60,244 nucleotides of DNA, taken from NCBI RefSeq assembly GCF_900107115.1, contig NZ_FNOS01000008.1:1-60244 (forward strand), in the 5' to 3' direction. The notes beneath the pieces were generated by a model. It saw only the letters and a program-made list of their open reading frames with translations. It did no database searches and was not told the origin of the DNA. Position 1 is the stretch's first letter; each line of letters starts with the position of its first letter. A program made the position numbers and the translations under genes. This DNA comes from Salimicrobium album (GTDB lineage: Bacteria > Bacillota > Bacilli > Bacillales > Halobacillaceae). This document shows, piece by piece, positions 59,908 through 60,244 of the stretch.

Positions 59908-60244
59908 TATTTGGCAAGAGAAAAATGCATAAAACGGAAAACGTTTATGTAGCCACTCGCATCCCTTCGTTTATTTCCTACATTGGCTGAAAAGCCATAG
60001 ATTCTTTCAATCGATGACTGTCGTCATTAAATAGGACGAGGTGGGAGTGATGGATCAAGCGATCCACGACCGCCTCCGTTAAAATCGGGTCACCAAATAC
60101 ATGATTCCATTCCCCAAATTGAAGGTTTGTCGTAATGATAATACTCCTCTTTTCGTAACACAGACTGATGACTTGAAATAATAGTTCAGCTCCCTGTTTA
60201 TGCAGCGGGATGTATCCAAGCTCATCCAGAATCAATAAATCAAG
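59906..60244 (-). mobile_element. IS21-family insertion sequence, partial (right end)
   Basis: Contains the 3' half of the istB-type helper gene. The presumed end starts TGTATTTGGCAAG at 59906, exactly where similarity between the two C repeats ends. The istA side lies outside the window. Confidence 0.65.
59978..60244 (-). CDS. istB: IS21-family helper ATPase IstB, partial
   Basis: AAA+ ATPase that assists the IS21 transposase by target selection. Only the C-terminal half is inside the window: LDLLILDELGYIPLHKQGAE (Walker B, with the frame open to the last base), then IITTNLQFGEWNHVFGD and AVVDRLIHHSHLVLF, the classic IstB blocks. Walker A lies beyond the edge. The stop is intact. Confidence 0.92.
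   Translation of the reverse strand, partial: LDLLILDELGYIPLHKQGAELLFQVISLCYEKRSIIITTNLQFGEWNHVFGDPILTEAVVDRLIHHSHLVLFNDDSHRLKESMAFQPM

Overview
The window reads as chromosomal DNA of a salt- or alkali-tolerant member of the Bacillaceae. Supporting signs are strong AGGAGG-type ribosome binding sites with frequent GTG/TTG starts, class III fructose-bisphosphatase, a PhoP-type phosphate regulon, an scoAB/hydroxybutyrate operon, Bacillus-only small families (DUF1659, DUF2922, YvrJ, DUF2187) and a very acidic secreted alkaline phosphatase. No rRNA, tRNA, CRISPR array or prophage was seen.

Region 1 (1-24 kb, higher GC, ordinary metabolism). After a 52-bp palindromic tandem repeat come malate:quinone oxidoreductase and a sigma-54 controlled ketone-body operon (scoA-scoB-3-hydroxybutyrate dehydrogenase-GntP permease) with its PAS/AAA+ activator just upstream. 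A DUF2187 protein, a patatin lipase, a membrane diguanylate cyclase, fbp, a YkvI-like transporter, a CatE-like dioxygenase, cobyrinate a,c-diamide synthase paired with a BtuF-like protein, and the pstSCAB phosphate operon follow. The region ends with a nucleoside salvage operon (nupC-nucleoside hydrolase-ribokinase) behind a LacI-type operator.

Region 2 (24-40.3 kb, mixed). A nuclease-helicase fusion (DUF2075/SLFN group 3) is followed by small membrane proteins. Then come a Na+/solute symporter coupled to a creatinase-like M24 protein, PhoP-controlled alkaline phosphatase, several DUF membrane proteins, butanediol dehydrogenase, a YvrJ/DUF2922/DUF1659 cluster with decayed relatives, an SDR and a cytochrome P450. 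The alkaline phosphatase and pst promoters carry the same four-repeat, 11-bp-periodic PhoP box at the same distance from -10.

Region 3 (40.3-60.2 kb, AT-rich accessory island). Most genes lie on the minus strand. It holds a GntR/ABC operon, a lone Wzx-like flippase, a complete sorbitol PTS operon with two operators and a cre, and single accessory genes: VOC, PaaI thioesterase, HAD, DHFR-family, phosphotransferase, DinB and tiny membrane proteins. It also has decayed copies of an unrecognised small protein family (two near-complete, four relics), pseudogenes (PspC, P450 tail) and the end of an IS21-family element. Many accessory genes are preceded, and three are tightly bracketed, by a 26-bp imperfect inverted-repeat site of fixed 9-8-9 geometry. 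The layout resembles a gene-cassette array moved by a site-specific recombinase; this is the strongest candidate for something undescribed.
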